DNA of 64,000 nt. It comes from an uncultured Spartobacteria bacterium (GTDB taxonomy: Bacteria; Verrucomicrobiota; Verrucomicrobiia; Chthoniobacterales; Terrimicrobiaceae). Made by a program: the position numbers and the translations under genes. The DNA is taken from the NCBI GenBank assembly GCA_937919825.1, contig CALFPA010000050.1, positions 1-64,000 on the forward strand, given 5' to 3'. The notes under the pieces were generated by a model that ran no database searches, was not told the origin of the DNA, and saw nothing but the letters and a program-made list of their open reading frames with translations. Positions 55,123-64,000 of the stretch are shown here, piece by piece; the stretch's first letter is position 1, and the number at the start of each line of letters is the position of its first letter.

Positions 55123-55340
55123 TTGCGAAGCTCCTGGGCGGCACGCCACGCTCGTTTGTCTCCATATTCCCGCAGGTGTTTTATTACCAACGGCACATCA
55201 TCCCGATTGCGGACTTTCGCATCCGGATGCCGGAACCAAAAACACTCCTTGAACTCGCGCACCAACGCCTCCGCGCGGGCGACCAACGGATCGACCGTCT
55301 GATTCACCGTGTATGCGGCGGCTGGTTCCTCAAGTTTCAT
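55113..55340 (-). CDS. Small helical protein paired with the AbiEii-like gene
   Basis: 75-residue protein, charged and helical (LVARAEALVREFKECFWFRHPDAK, then VPLVIKHLREYGDKRAWRAAQELRKCL). I do not recognise a family. It is ten bases overlapped with the nucleotidyltransferase and sits where an antitoxin would. Start at 55340 (MKLEEPAAAY). The frame reaches 55376. Confidence 0.65.
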   Translation of the reverse strand: MKLEEPAAAYTVNQTVDPLVARAEALVREFKECFWFRHPDAKVRNRDDVPLVIKHLREYGDKRAWRAAQELRKCL

Positions 55341-55426
55341 GCGGCTAAAGCTAAAATAAAAAAGGGGACTCCGCAAAGTTGGAAAAAAACCTGCGTGCGG
55401 GAGAGATTGAGGGCATAGTTCGGGTG

Positions 55427-56110
55427 ATGAATTGGAAATTTCTGGTGGCTTGGTTTGCGGTGGTGGCGGTGGCTTTTGGCTCCGAGCCGAAGGCGGAGGA
55501 AATCCTCGCTGCGGCGCGGATGAATCCCGTCGGGCAGGAGGTGGCCTTGCGCGCGCAACTCCGCGCGGGCTCGGTAAAGGTGCCGTTTTTGCTCGAGGTG
55601 CGCGATGGCGCGGTGCGCTACCTTTTTGAAAACCCCACCGAGGAAATCCGGCTCCGCCTCGAGGAGAACGACTCCATTTTGGAAGAGGTGAAATCCGGCG
55701 GGGCGAATCCTGTGGCCGTTGCGCGGTTGGATGACTCGGTGCGCGGCGGGTTGATCACCTACGAGGATTTGGCGTTGAAATTTCTCTACTGGAAAAACCC
55801 GAAGTTGCTCGGCAGCGAAAACGTTCGTTCGCGCGATGCTTGGAAAATCGAGGTTTTGGCACCGGCCGATTCCTCACAATACGGCGCGGTTCGTGTGTGG
55901 ATCGACAAAGCCTCGGCGGCGCTCCTGCGCATCGAAGGCTACGACCGCGAGGGCAAACTCGCCAAGCGCTTCGAGGTTGTTTCCGCGCAGAAAATCGACG
56001 GCCAGTGGATGCTCAAACAAATGCGCGTCGAGCGCATCGACCCCGCCACGCGCAAAACGACCGGCATTACTTATCTCGAGGTTTTAGGCAACCACAACGT
56101 TGGGAGCTGA
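55427..56110 (+). CDS. LolA-like outer-membrane lipoprotein-sorting protein
   Basis: 227-residue exported protein with signal peptide MNWKFLVAWFAVVAVAFG and a LolA/LolB-like beta domain of the 'outer membrane lipoprotein-sorting' type (SEPKAEEILAAARMN; ITYEDLALKFLYWKNPKLLG; YGAVRVWIDKASAALLRIEG; QWMLKQMRVERIDPATRKTT). It could carry lipids or lipoproteins across the periplasm. Start 55427 follows GGAG-poor sequence but opens the signal peptide. Confidence 0.82.
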   Translation: MNWKFLVAWFAVVAVAFGSEPKAEEILAAARMNPVGQEVALRAQLRAGSVKVPFLLEVRDGAVRYLFENPTEEIRLRLEENDSILEEVKSGGANPVAVARLDDSVRGGLITYEDLALKFLYWKNPKLLGSENVRSRDAWKIEVLAPADSSQYGAVRVWIDKASAALLRIEGYDREGKLAKRFEVVSAQKIDGQWMLKQMRVERIDPATRKTTGITYLEVLGNHNVGS

Positions 56111-56229
56111 TTTTCAGCAACCCGCATTTGGAGGGGAAATTAACCACAATCGAAAAGGCGGGGGCCTTTGAGATGGACCAACGCAAGTTGGCCTGAAGGG
56201 CGAGACTTGCGGGAGCAGGCGAGTCATAG

Positions 56230-56252
56230 CGCACAGAGGACACGGAAGAAAA
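56230..56252. repeat. Fragment related to the palindromic repeat
   Basis: CGCACAGAGGACACGGAAG resembles one arm of the elements at 25710 and 37823 (CACAGAGGACACAGAG). No mirror arm is present, so it is at most a decayed half. The rest of the gap from 56111 to 56306 shows nothing else. Confidence 0.4.
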
Positions 56253-56306
56253 GAAGGGGCATGGTCGTCTCGGCCATGAAAGACACTGGCCCGCGAATAA
56301 AATTTA

Positions 56307-56939
56307 TCAATACCCGTAATAAGGTGTGTTTAGCGGTTGGATGTAACCTCGGTTGAACGTGTGATTGATATTCCCGTTAACATTTACATTTACCGGTTGG
56401 GACATCGCCTGAGTTCTCTGGTTGTAGGCGTTGATCATTTGCTGGTTCTGCAAGTTCTGCGACAAGTTCTGGAATGCAGCCGCAATGTTTGCCTGTCGCT
56501 GTGCCCGAATCTGGTAATCCATGTTCGCCTGCTGCTGGGCGAGAAAAGCCTGTTGCTGAGCCAACTCCTGCTGTCTCATCTCAAAATCCAGCTTCTGCGC
56601 GGGAGTGAGTGAATCCCAAATCCTCTTGCGCTCGGCGGCAAGGCGGCGCTCCTCGCGCTTCTGGGCTTCAATTTGCTTCTGAACCTCTTTCTCGTAGGCA
56701 AGCCTCGCCGCAATGCGCTTGTTATTCTCGGTAGTCCAAGACTCCATCCAAACCTTTCGGATTTCCGGTGTGATGGTGCCGTCGCGTTCATACTTTGCGT
56801 AAAGAGTGGGCCACTGTTCGAATGGCTGTTTTAGAATGTATCGCTTTGCCCGTTCTACACGGGCTTCGGGCGTGGTGGCGCAGGCGCATAATAAAACTGC
56901 CGACGCCACCAAAAACGCTATGCGGATACTCCTGTTCAT
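56307..56939 (-). CDS. Glutamine-rich lipoprotein of unknown function
   Basis: 210-residue exported lipoprotein. The signal peptide ends in the lipobox LLCAC, and the mature part starts ATTPEARVERAKRY. It is followed by a helical, Gln/Arg-rich stretch (EVQKQIEAQKREERRLAAER; QQELAQQQAFLAQQQANMDY) that is probably a coiled coil, and an Asn-rich tail NVNVNGNINHTFNRGY. I know no family. Start at 56939 (MNRSIRIAF). Confidence 0.75.
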   Translation of the reverse strand: MNRSIRIAFLVASAVLLCACATTPEARVERAKRYILKQPFEQWPTLYAKYERDGTITPEIRKVWMESWTTENNKRIAARLAYEKEVQKQIEAQKREERRLAAERKRIWDSLTPAQKLDFEMRQQELAQQQAFLAQQQANMDYQIRAQRQANIAAAFQNLSQNLQNQQMINAYNQRTQAMSQPVNVNVNGNINHTFNRGYIQPLNTPYYGY

Positions 56940-57040
56940 GGCGCCATTGGCACGAACTTGCGGAGCCGCGTCAAGAGCTTTCAATGAAGGTGGGGCAGCC
57001 CCGCGTTTTATCGCTTTTTGCCAACGCAGCTTTGATCCCC

Positions 57041-57075
57041 CAAGGTTGGGCTGACACGGAGGTCAGCCCTCCAAG
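57041..57075. repeat. Hairpin repeat
   Basis: GGGCTGAC and GTCAGCCC flank ACGGAG in a perfect 8-base hairpin, with CAAGGTT and TCCAAG further out. It resembles the hairpins at 5096-5136 in its CTTGGAGGG flank, and could be a small repeat family at gene borders. Confidence 0.4.
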
Positions 57076-57157
57076 TTTTAGACTCGTGACTTCTCCGCGC
57101 CGTGCCACGGCGGGTTCTTATCTATCTTGAAGTTCTCGGGTCTAGGGAGTCGGCGAA

Positions 57158-59638
57158 TTAAGCGGTCTTCGCGGTTTTTCTTTTCGGTGCAGCAGTTTTT
57201 TTCTCGCGCGGGGCGCGGGGTTCGAATTCGAAGACGATTTTGTCTTTTTCGAGCTTTAGGTAGGCGGAGAAGGGTTTGCCTTTTTTGCTGATGAAGCGGG
57301 GGATGAGGTCGGTTTTGCCGACGGTGAGGATTTTCTCGACCTGCTCACGGGGGATTTCTTTTTGGCACAGGGACTTGCCCATGCGGAATTTGCATTTGCC
57401 AACATTCGAGCACTGCCACGCGGTGCCGGTATCGTGGACGGTGCCGGTTTGGCAGGCGGGGCATTGGCCGATGGAGGGGAGTTGGGAAAAGTCGAGGCGG
57501 GCGGCGGAGTCGGCGCTGTCGCCGAAGTCGAAGCTCTGCTTGCCTTCGGTTTTGTCGAACTGGACGACGGCGTTGAAGGGGCGGCCGAGTTTGGAGCGGA
57601 AGCCTTCGAGTGGGCCGATGCGGAGGTCGGTGAGGAGTTTTTCGATTTCTTCGCGTTCAAATTGGCGGCCGGACATGTTTTTCCAGACGATGGCGCCGCA
57701 GCCAGGGGATTTGCATTCGAAGGCTTTGAAGGATTCCTTGAAGCCGATCTGGCCGCATTTCGGGCAGGGGATTTCGAGGTCTTGGAAACTGCCGGAGACG
57801 AGGTCGCCTTCGAAGGATTTGGCTTTTTCGACGATGTCGCTGGTGAAGGCCCGGATGTCGTGCATGAAGGTGCTGCGGTCTAGGCCGCCCTGCTCCATTT
57901 GCTTGAGTTTGAATTCCCACTCGCCGGTCAGCTCGGGCGAGGTGAGGGCCTGAATGCCGAGGCCGCGGAGGAGGGTGATGAGCGCGAGGCCTTTGGAGGT
58001 GACGATGAGTTCCTTGCCTTGGCGCAGGAGGTAGCCGTCGTAGAGAAGGCCTTCGATCGTTTGGGCGCGAGTGGCGGGGGTGCCGAGGCCGCGCTGGGAC
58101 ATGGCTTCGCGGAGTTCCTCGTCATCGACGAGCTTGCCGGCGCCTTCCATGGCGGAAAGGAGAGTGGCTTCGGAGTAGCGCGCCGGAGGGCGGGTTTCGT
58201 TCTCTTTGAGTTCGAGAGATTCGGTCTTGGCGGATTCGCCGGTTTTGATCGGGACGACATTTTCATCCTCACCGGCGGCGTCTTTTCCATAAACGGCGAG
58301 CCAACCCGGGTCGGTGAGAATTTTTCCGTCGGTCTTGAAGGCTTCCTGCTCGACGCGGGTGATGCGGGTGGTGACCTCGAATTTGGCGACGGGGTAGAAG
58401 GCGGCGACGAAGCGTCGGGCGACCATGTCGTAGATTTTCAACTCGAAGTCGTCGAGTTTGCTGGGCGAGACGCCGGTGGGGATGATGGCAAAGTGGTCTG
58501 TGACTTTGGCGGAATTGAAAACGCGGCGGTTGAGGCCGATCCAGCCTTTCTCGAGCGCGTGGCGGGCGTGGGCGGCGAGGTCTTGGATTTCGAGGCCAGA
58601 GAGGATTTTTTTGACCTGCCCGAGGTTGTCGTCGGGAAGGTAGCGAGAGTCGGTTCGGGGGTAGGTGAGGACTTTGTGCTTCTCGTAGAGGGCTTGGGCG
58701 ATCTGGAGCGTGCGTTTGGCGCTGAGGCCGAAGCGGGAGTTCGCCTCGCGTTGGAGCGTGGTGAGGTCGTAAAGCTGAGGCGCGATCTGGGTGGTGGGTT
58801 TTTTCTCCTCGGAGATGACGCCTGGCTTGCCGGTGCATTTGGCAATGATCGCCTCGGCGGAGGCGCGGTCCCAGAGGCGCTCGGCCTTGGCGTCCTCGTC
58901 GCCGTCTTTTTTGAAGGATTCGTTGAACCAGCGGCCGCGGTAGGTGCCGGCCGCGACGCCGAAATCGGCGAAAACCTCGAAGTAGGGGCGGGGCTTGAAG
59001 GCGCGGATTTTCTCTTCGCGCTCGGCGAGGATGGCAAGGGTGGGGGTTTGGACGCGTCCGACGGGGGTGAGCTGGAAACCGCCGCCCTTGGAGTTGAAGG
59101 CGGTCATGGCGCGGGTGGCGTTGATTCCGACCAGCCAATCGCTTTCGCTACGGCAGACGGCGGCGTCGGCGAGCGGAACCATGGATTCGCCGGTGCGCAG
59201 ATGGGCAAACCCATCGCGGATCGCGTCGGGGGTCATGCTCTGCAGCCAGAGGCGTCGGGTGGGTTTTTTGGAACCGGCGAGCTGGACGATGTAGTGAAAA
59301 ATGAGTTCGCCCTCGCGGCCGGCGTCGCAGGCGTTGACGACTTCGGAGACATCGGGGCGCTTGAGGAGGCGCTTCAGGAGATTCAGGCGCGAGGAGGTTT
59401 TTTCTATTGCCTTGAGATCGAAGTGGTCGGGAATGATCGGAAGGCTGGCGAAGCTCCACTTGCCTCGTTTTTTATCCATCTCATTCGGGAGGCAGAGTTC
59501 GACGAGGTGGCCGATCGCGGAGGTGATGATGTGCTTGTCGTTTTCGAAATAGTCATCCTGACTGGCGAACTTGCCGAGAGCTTTGGCGAGGTCGCGGGCG
59601 ACGGAGGGCTTTTCGGCGATAATCAGGGACTTGGACAT
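57158..59638 (-). CDS. topB: DNA topoisomerase III (type IA)
   Basis: 826-residue type IA enzyme. It starts with TOPRIM ([33 protein letters not shown]) and has the catalytic Tyr in [13 protein letters not shown] (about 326). The C-terminus holds zinc-finger-like repeats ([38 protein letters not shown]) and a [12 protein letters not shown] tail rich in Lys. The family topB/topA-like assignment follows from the order of domains. Confidence 0.95.
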   Translation of the reverse strand: MSKSLIIAEKPSVARDLAKALGKFASQDDYFENDKHIITSAIGHLVELCLPNEMDKKRGKWSFASLPIIPDHFDLKAIEKTSSRLNLLKRLLKRPDVSEVVNACDAGREGELIFHYIVQLAGSKKPTRRLWLQSMTPDAIRDGFAHLRTGESMVPLADAAVCRSESDWLVGINATRAMTAFNSKGGGFQLTPVGRVQTPTLAILAEREEKIRAFKPRPYFEVFADFGVAAGTYRGRWFNESFKKDGDEDAKAERLWDRASAEAIIAKCTGKPGVISEEKKPTTQIAPQLYDLTTLQREANSRFGLSAKRTLQIAQALYEKHKVLTYPRTDSRYLPDDNLGQVKKILSGLEIQDLAAHARHALEKGWIGLNRRVFNSAKVTDHFAIIPTGVSPSKLDDFELKIYDMVARRFVAAFYPVAKFEVTTRITRVEQEAFKTDGKILTDPGWLAVYGKDAAGEDENVVPIKTGESAKTESLELKENETRPPARYSEATLLSAMEGAGKLVDDEELREAMSQRGLGTPATRAQTIEGLLYDGYLLRQGKELIVTSKGLALITLLRGLGIQALTSPELTGEWEFKLKQMEQGGLDRSTFMHDIRAFTSDIVEKAKSFEGDLVSGSFQDLEIPCPKCGQIGFKESFKAFECKSPGCGAIVWKNMSGRQFEREEIEKLLTDLRIGPLEGFRSKLGRPFNAVVQFDKTEGKQSFDFGDSADSAARLDFSQLPSIGQCPACQTGTVHDTGTAWQCSNVGKCKFRMGKSLCQKEIPREQVEKILTVGKTDLIPRFISKKGKPFSAYLKLEKDKIVFEFEPRAPREKKTAAPKRKTAKTA

Positions 59639-59753
59639 GGTGCGAAGCGGTTTTGAAAATCATCGGGATGCCGTGATCGGCCTCCCATTTTTCGGGCAAG
59701 GCGGGCGAAACTAGTGGCAAGCCCCGGGGTTGGCAACCCGGTTCTTGTGGCAG

Positions 59754-61187
59754 TCACTCAGCGAGCCAAGGAAATTTTGGCGCCACCCAGGCGAGCCAGG
59801 AGGAAAGGATGAGCCAGCAGAAGATGTTCATCCAGACGCCAGCGTGCATCATTTCGCGCATGCTGAGGCGTCCACTGCCAAAAACGATGGAATTGGGCGG
59901 AGTGGCGACCGGCAGCATAAAGGCGCAACTGCTGGCCAGCGCCACGGCCGATCCAAGAGCGAGGGGAGATTGGCCCAAGGCCACCGCCATGGCGGAGACG
60001 ATTGGCAGGAAGGTCGAGGTGGTGGCGGAGTTGCTGGTGATCTCTGTAAGCCAGACGATGAGAAGGACGACCAAAAACACAAGCGCCGCCGCAGGAAGCC
60101 AGCCAACGGCGGAGGCAAATCCTCCGATCCATTCGGCGACGCCGTTTTTTTGAACCGCCGCCGCCAGGCTCAACCCGCCTCCGATTAAAACGAGGACCTC
60201 CCAAGGGATTTTCTTGGCATGGCCCCAGGAGAGGATTTTTTTCCCGTCGCCCCGGCCGGAGGGAATGAAGAACAGCGCGAGACCCCCTGCCATTCCGATC
60301 GTCGAGTCATTCAACCAGGGGAGCCAGTCCTCCAAAAACCCTCGAGCGATCCATAACAGCGCCGTGGCGCAAAAAACAATTGCGACCGCTTTTTCCTCCC
60401 AGCCGAGCGGGCCGACCGCCTGGGCTTCGCGTTCCAGCAAGCCCTTGCCATTTGGGAGCGAGCTTTTGGAAACTCGGTGCGACAAGCGGGTCAAAACGAT
60501 CCAGGCCAAAACCGCCAAAATCATTCCCACTGGGAGCGTCATTGCCATCCACCCGAAGAAACCGATCTGCAGGCCGTGCGTTTCCTCCATGAATCCCCCC
60601 AGGATGGCATTAGGCGCGGTGCCGACGAGGGTGCACATCCCACCGAGATTCGCCCCGTAGGCGACGGAAAGCAGCAACGCGGGAGCGAACGCCGGGTCCT
60701 CGTCATTTCGGAAAAGGCCCAACACCGACATCGCGATCGGAAGCATCATTACGGCCACAGAGGTGTTGTTGATCCACATCGAAAGGAAAAACGAGGCCGC
60801 CAAAAAACCGCCGACGATTTGAAGGCGCCCCGTGCCGGCGCCTCGAATGATCCGAAGCGCGATGCGTCGGTGGAGGTTCGAAGACTCCATCGCCAGCGCG
60901 ATAAAAATCCCGCCGAGGAACAAGTAGATCACCGGATTCGAGTAGGGCGCGGCGGCGGCTTCCACCGAGGAGATCCCCGCCGCCGGAAACAGCACAAGTG
61001 GCAGAAGCGCCGTTACGGGAAACGGGAGGATTTCAGAAATCCAAAAAGTCGCCATGAGCACCCCCGCGCCGAGCGTGTGCCAACCGGCTTGGGTCAGGCC
61101 TTCAGGCGCAGGCGTCGCGAGCGTGGCGAAAAAAAACGCGATACCTGCCAAGGCGAGAGTGCGGGATATGAGGAGGGCCAAGTTCAT
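59754..61187 (-). CDS. DASS family dicarboxylate/anion:sodium symporter
   Basis: 477-residue inner-membrane protein of the divalent anion:Na+ symporter (SLC13) family. The two SNT motifs, one per half, are present as MWINNTSVAVMMLP and EITSNSATTSTFLPI, and the helices run through both halves. It likely imports C4-dicarboxylates or sulfate with sodium. Divergent from deoA. Isolated. Confidence 0.92.
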   Translation of the reverse strand: MNLALLISRTLALAGIAFFFATLATPAPEGLTQAGWHTLGAGVLMATFWISEILPFPVTALLPLVLFPAAGISSVEAAAAPYSNPVIYLFLGGIFIALAMESSNLHRRIALRIIRGAGTGRLQIVGGFLAASFFLSMWINNTSVAVMMLPIAMSVLGLFRNDEDPAFAPALLLSVAYGANLGGMCTLVGTAPNAILGGFMEETHGLQIGFFGWMAMTLPVGMILAVLAWIVLTRLSHRVSKSSLPNGKGLLEREAQAVGPLGWEEKAVAIVFCATALLWIARGFLEDWLPWLNDSTIGMAGGLALFFIPSGRGDGKKILSWGHAKKIPWEVLVLIGGGLSLAAAVQKNGVAEWIGGFASAVGWLPAAALVFLVVLLIVWLTEITSNSATTSTFLPIVSAMAVALGQSPLALGSAVALASSCAFMLPVATPPNSIVFGSGRLSMREMMHAGVWMNIFCWLILSSWLAWVAPKFPWLAE

Positions 61188-61229
61188 GGTTTAGGTGCCA
61201 GATTATGCTTTCGAAATCATCCGACACCG

Positions 61230-62561
61230 ATGACACAATCCCAAACCATGTTTTTACCCCAGGAGACAATCCGCAAAAAACGCGACGGCCTCCCGGTCCC
61301 GCGTGAGCAAATCAGTCAATTCATTCGTGGGGTCGTGGAAGGCACAGTTGGCGAGGGCCAAATCGCCGCGTTCGCCATGGCCACATTGCTGAAAGGTATG
61401 TCGATCGAGGAATGCGTCTCGCTCACCCTCGCCATGCGCGACTCCGGCGAGGTTTTGGATTGGCGCGACCTCCCCGGGCCGGTGGTGGACAAGCACTCGA
61501 CCGGCGGAGTGGGCGATCTCGTCTCCCTCGTTCTCGGCCCGCTCGTCGCGGCGTGCGGCGGTTTCGTGCCGATGATCTCCGGCCGCGGCCTCAGCCACAC
61601 CGGCGGCACTCTCGACAAACTCGAGTCGATCCCCGGCTACAATGTCACACCCGCCCCCGAGGTATTCAGAAAAGTGGTGCGCGACTGCGGCCTCGCGATC
61701 ATCGGCCAGACCTCCGCCCTCGCTCCGGCAGATAAAAAAATCTACGCCGTGCGCGACATCACCGCGACCGTGGAGTCGATCGACCTCATCACCGCTTCGA
61801 TCCTCTCCAAAAAACTCGCCGCCGGCCTGCAGTTCCTCGTGATGGATGTGAAATTTGGCAACGGCGCATTCATGGCCGATGAGAGCTCCGCCCATATCCT
61901 CGCCAAGCGCCTCGTCGAGGTCGCCAACGGTGCCGGAATGCGGACCACCGCGCTCCTCACCGACATGCATCAGCCGCTCGCCCGCTCTGCCGGCAACGCG
62001 CTCGAAGTCCGCGAGGCGATCGAATTTCTCAAGGGTGGAAAAACCGACCCGCGCCTGCGCGAGGTGGTCTTCGCCCTCTCCGCCCAAAAGCTCGCCGTGA
62101 GCGGCCTCGCGGCCTCGCCAGTCGACGCCCAAGCCAAACTTGAAGCCGCCCTCGCCAGCGGACGCGCCGCTGAGGTTTTCGCTAAAATGGTCCGTGGGCT
62201 CGGAGGTCCCTCCAATTTTCTGGAAAATCCCGACCAATTCCTCCCCTCGGCGCCGGTGGTTCTCGAGGTCAAATCCTCCGAGGCAGGTTTTGTCTCACGC
62301 ATGGATACCCGCGACCTCGGTCTCGCTGTCGTCGCCCTCGGCGGCGGACGCAGCCGCGTGGAGGACACAATCGACCACTCGGTCGGGATCGTTTTCCAAG
62401 CCGCCCTCGGGGACAAAATCTCCGCTGGTCAAACTCTCGCCATCGTCCACGCTGCCAATTCCTCGAAGGCCGAAGCCGCCGCGAAAGCCGTCCTCCGCCA
62501 CATCCACCTAGCCGCAACGCCGCCCAAATCCTCCCCCGTGATTTTGGAAACCATTTCCTGA
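61230..62561 (+). CDS. deoA: Thymidine/pyrimidine-nucleoside phosphorylase
   Basis: 443-residue enzyme splitting thymidine or uridine with phosphate, releasing the base and (deoxy)ribose 1-phosphate. The family signature SGRGLSHTGGTLDKLESI and DKHSTGGVGDLVSLV are clear, with the C-terminal RMDTRDLGLAVVALGGGRSR domain. Start at 61230 (MTQSQTMFLP). The frame runs much further upstream, antisense to the DASS gene. It is five bases from deoB. Confidence 0.95.
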   Translation: MTQSQTMFLPQETIRKKRDGLPVPREQISQFIRGVVEGTVGEGQIAAFAMATLLKGMSIEECVSLTLAMRDSGEVLDWRDLPGPVVDKHSTGGVGDLVSLVLGPLVAACGGFVPMISGRGLSHTGGTLDKLESIPGYNVTPAPEVFRKVVRDCGLAIIGQTSALAPADKKIYAVRDITATVESIDLITASILSKKLAAGLQFLVMDVKFGNGAFMADESSAHILAKRLVEVANGAGMRTTALLTDMHQPLARSAGNALEVREAIEFLKGGKTDPRLREVVFALSAQKLAVSGLAASPVDAQAKLEAALASGRAAEVFAKMVRGLGGPSNFLENPDQFLPSAPVVLEVKSSEAGFVSRMDTRDLGLAVVALGGGRSRVEDTIDHSVGIVFQAALGDKISAGQTLAIVHAANSSKAEAAAKAVLRHIHLAATPPKSSPVILETIS

Positions 62562-62565
62562 GCGC

Positions 62566-63771
62566 ATGACCAAGCGCCGAGCCATTCTTCTTGTTCTCGA
62601 TTCCTTCGGCATCGGAGCCGCACCCGATGCTGCCAATTTCGGTGACGAGGGTGCTGACACGCTCGGCCACATCGCCGCCGCGTTCACAAAACCCCCGCTT
62701 CATCTTCCGAACCTCCAGGGGCTCGGCCTCGGCCATGCTTACCAACTTTTGCACGGGAAATTTCCTGCCGGCTGGAACTGCGATCTTCCACTGATCGGCG
62801 CCTACGCCGCTGCGCGATCCATGAGCACCGGCAAGGACACGTCGAGCGGACATTGGGAAATCGCCGGAGTTCCTGTGCGGTTCGACTGGAGCTATTTTCC
62901 TAAACAGCCCGACTGTTTCCCGCCGCCCCTGCTCGACGAAATCTTTCGCCGCTCGGGCATCAAAAGCTCCCTCGGCAACTGCCACGCCTCCGGCATCGAG
63001 ATTTTGGATCGGCTCGGCGCGGAGCACCTCCGCACCGGTGCGCCGATTTTTTACACATCCGCCGACAGCGTTTTTCAAATCGCCTGCCACGAGGAAACCT
63101 TCGGCCTCAATCGCCTCTTCGAACTCTGCAAAACCGCCCATGCAGTTTTGGATGAGAGTGATTTAAAAGTCGCTCGTGTGATCGCCCGTCCCTTCACCGG
63201 CCCGCCCGGAGGTCCCTTCCAGCGCACAGGCAACCGCCACGACTACGCCGTCCCGCCACCTGCTCCCACTCTGCTTCAGCGCGTCTCCGAGGCGGGGCGT
63301 GATGTCATTGGCATCGGGAAAATCGCCGACATATACGCGCACACCGGAGTGACCGAGGAGGTCCGTGCTTCTGGCCACGACGCCCTGTGGCGCGAAACCC
63401 TCGCTGCTCTTGATCGATGCGGCGACGGCGGGTTGGTGATGACGAACTTCGTGGATTTCGATGCCGTCTTCGGACACCGCCGCGATGCGATCGGCTACGG
63501 CCAAGCGCTCGAGGAATTCGATGCCCGCCTGCCCGAGCTTTTGGGCAAACTGCGTGACGGCGACCTCTTGTGCCTCACCGCTGACCACGGAAACGACCCA
63601 ACTTGGACCGGCGCCGACCACACCCGCGAGCAAGTGCCTGTTTTATTTTTTTCCCCAAACCACCCCGCCACCCAAAACCTCGGCCGCCGCGAAACCTTCG
63701 CCGACACCGGCCAAACCCTCGCCAAATGGCTCGGCATTCCCGCCCTCGGTGATGGAGTCTCCATGTTTTGA
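62566..63771 (+). CDS. deoB: Phosphopentomutase
   Basis: 401-residue metal-dependent mutase turning (deoxy)ribose 1-phosphate into 5-phosphate. It has the alkaline-phosphatase-like core: VLDSFGIGAAPD at the start, SMSTGKDTSSGHWEIAGVP with the phosphorylated Thr, NFVDFDAVFGHRRD, and CLTADHGNDPTWTGADHTRE. It works on the product of DeoA, its partner just upstream. Length fits the family. Confidence 0.95.
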   Translation: MTKRRAILLVLDSFGIGAAPDAANFGDEGADTLGHIAAAFTKPPLHLPNLQGLGLGHAYQLLHGKFPAGWNCDLPLIGAYAAARSMSTGKDTSSGHWEIAGVPVRFDWSYFPKQPDCFPPPLLDEIFRRSGIKSSLGNCHASGIEILDRLGAEHLRTGAPIFYTSADSVFQIACHEETFGLNRLFELCKTAHAVLDESDLKVARVIARPFTGPPGGPFQRTGNRHDYAVPPPAPTLLQRVSEAGRDVIGIGKIADIYAHTGVTEEVRASGHDALWRETLAALDRCGDGGLVMTNFVDFDAVFGHRRDAIGYGQALEEFDARLPELLGKLRDGDLLCLTADHGNDPTWTGADHTREQVPVLFFSPNHPATQNLGRRETFADTGQTLAKWLGIPALGDGVSMF

Positions 63772-63775
63772 AACT

Positions 63776-64000
63776 ATGAAAAAATGCCTCCTCTTGATTC
63801 CTCTCCTCCTTCTCGCAGCCTGCGACAGCCCCAAGAAAACCCTCGATGGTCTTCAGAACGAAATCGCCGCCTATTCGATCGAGCCCACGCCTGTCGCGGA
63901 AAAAAAGATCGAAGCGGGGTTTGAAAAACTCGACGCCGATATCGCCAAGCTCAACGAAACCGGCAAAGCGACCGAGGCTGCGGCTCTGCAACGCCAGGTC
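63776..64000 (+). CDS. Lipoprotein, 3' end cut by the window
   Basis: 75 codons visible. MKKCLLLIPLLLLAACDSPK is a lipoprotein signal with the lipobox LAAC (Cys16). The mature part is charged and helical (IEAGFEKLDADIAKLNETGK), perhaps a coiled coil. It starts four bases after the deoB stop. Function not known. Confidence 0.8.
   Translation, partial: MKKCLLLIPLLLLAACDSPKKTLDGLQNEIAAYSIEPTPVAEKKIEAGFEKLDADIAKLNETGKATEAAALQRQV

Noticed and set aside
60477-61229. Upstream extension of deoA
   Set aside because: The long frame is antisense to the DASS gene. The family start begins near 61230.
1-64000. CRISPR arrays, prophage or insertion-sequence transposases
   Set aside because: I looked for regularly spaced repeats, cas motifs and DDE or tyrosine-recombinase signatures and saw none in the window.

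Overview
The window is a dense, GC-rich (roughly 60% by eye) stretch of a free-living bacterial chromosome. Gene content and style suggest Verrucomicrobiota. The signs are an archaeal/eukaryotic-type prolyl-tRNA synthetase, a pilin-like type II secretion protein of the kind common in Planctomycetes, Verrucomicrobia and Chlamydiae (PVC) bacteria, a dispersed palindromic repeat whose translation begins [11 protein letters not shown], and weak or absent Shine-Dalgarno sequences at several genes. The phylum is an inference. I could run no search.

Layout. 0-8.7 kb: a ROK sugar kinase, pyruvate phosphate dikinase with a strong terminator, a DUF1460 cell-wall hydrolase, a DsbD-like reductase, and a CheD-HDOD pair. 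8.7-14 kb (minus strand): yceD-rpmF-plsX-fabH, with a bacterial nitric oxide synthase translationally coupled to the end of fabH, then an alkaline-phosphatase homologue that has lost its catalytic residues, and tRNA-Gln. 14-24 kb: DUF2071, a sigma-like/anti-sigma-like pair, peroxiredoxin, a TPR membrane protein, a fatty acid desaturase, a phosphoglucomutase, a CheB remnant and a KefB-type antiporter. 24-32 kb: a tandem class II aldolase protein with a degenerate second half, a PIN/RHH toxin-antitoxin pair, a repeat element, a pilin-like protein coupled to a cytochrome c-sugar dehydrogenase fusion, tmRNA, YqgE, a serine hydrolase, an orphan HlyD-type adaptor and a SYLF protein. 32-37 kb: an AT-richer accessory block with a DUF4143 ATPase and a PLD-helicase-DUF3427 protein coupled to a MutT hydrolase, the best candidate for a defence or repair system. 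37-43 kb: lemA-trpE-trpG, a redoxin, pyrD, and an isolated rpsJ-rplC pair ending in a terminator. 43-55 kb: gltB-gltD, sufS-sufU, chrA, proS and an AbiEii-like nucleotidyltransferase with a small partner. 55-64 kb: a LolA-like protein, a lipoprotein, topB, a DASS transporter, deoA-deoB and the start of a lipoprotein gene.

Most is housekeeping: carbon metabolism (PPDK, phosphoglucomutase, deoAB), lipid synthesis, tryptophan, pyrimidine and glutamate synthesis, Fe-S assembly, translation and ribosome rescue. Very many adjacent same-strand genes overlap by four bases (ATGA or GTGA), which suggests translational coupling and helps fix start codons. The notable parts are the NOS placement, the pseudo-phosphatase, the truncated S10 cluster, the helicase/MutT/ATPase block, and palindromic repeats, one of which lies between trpE and trpG.
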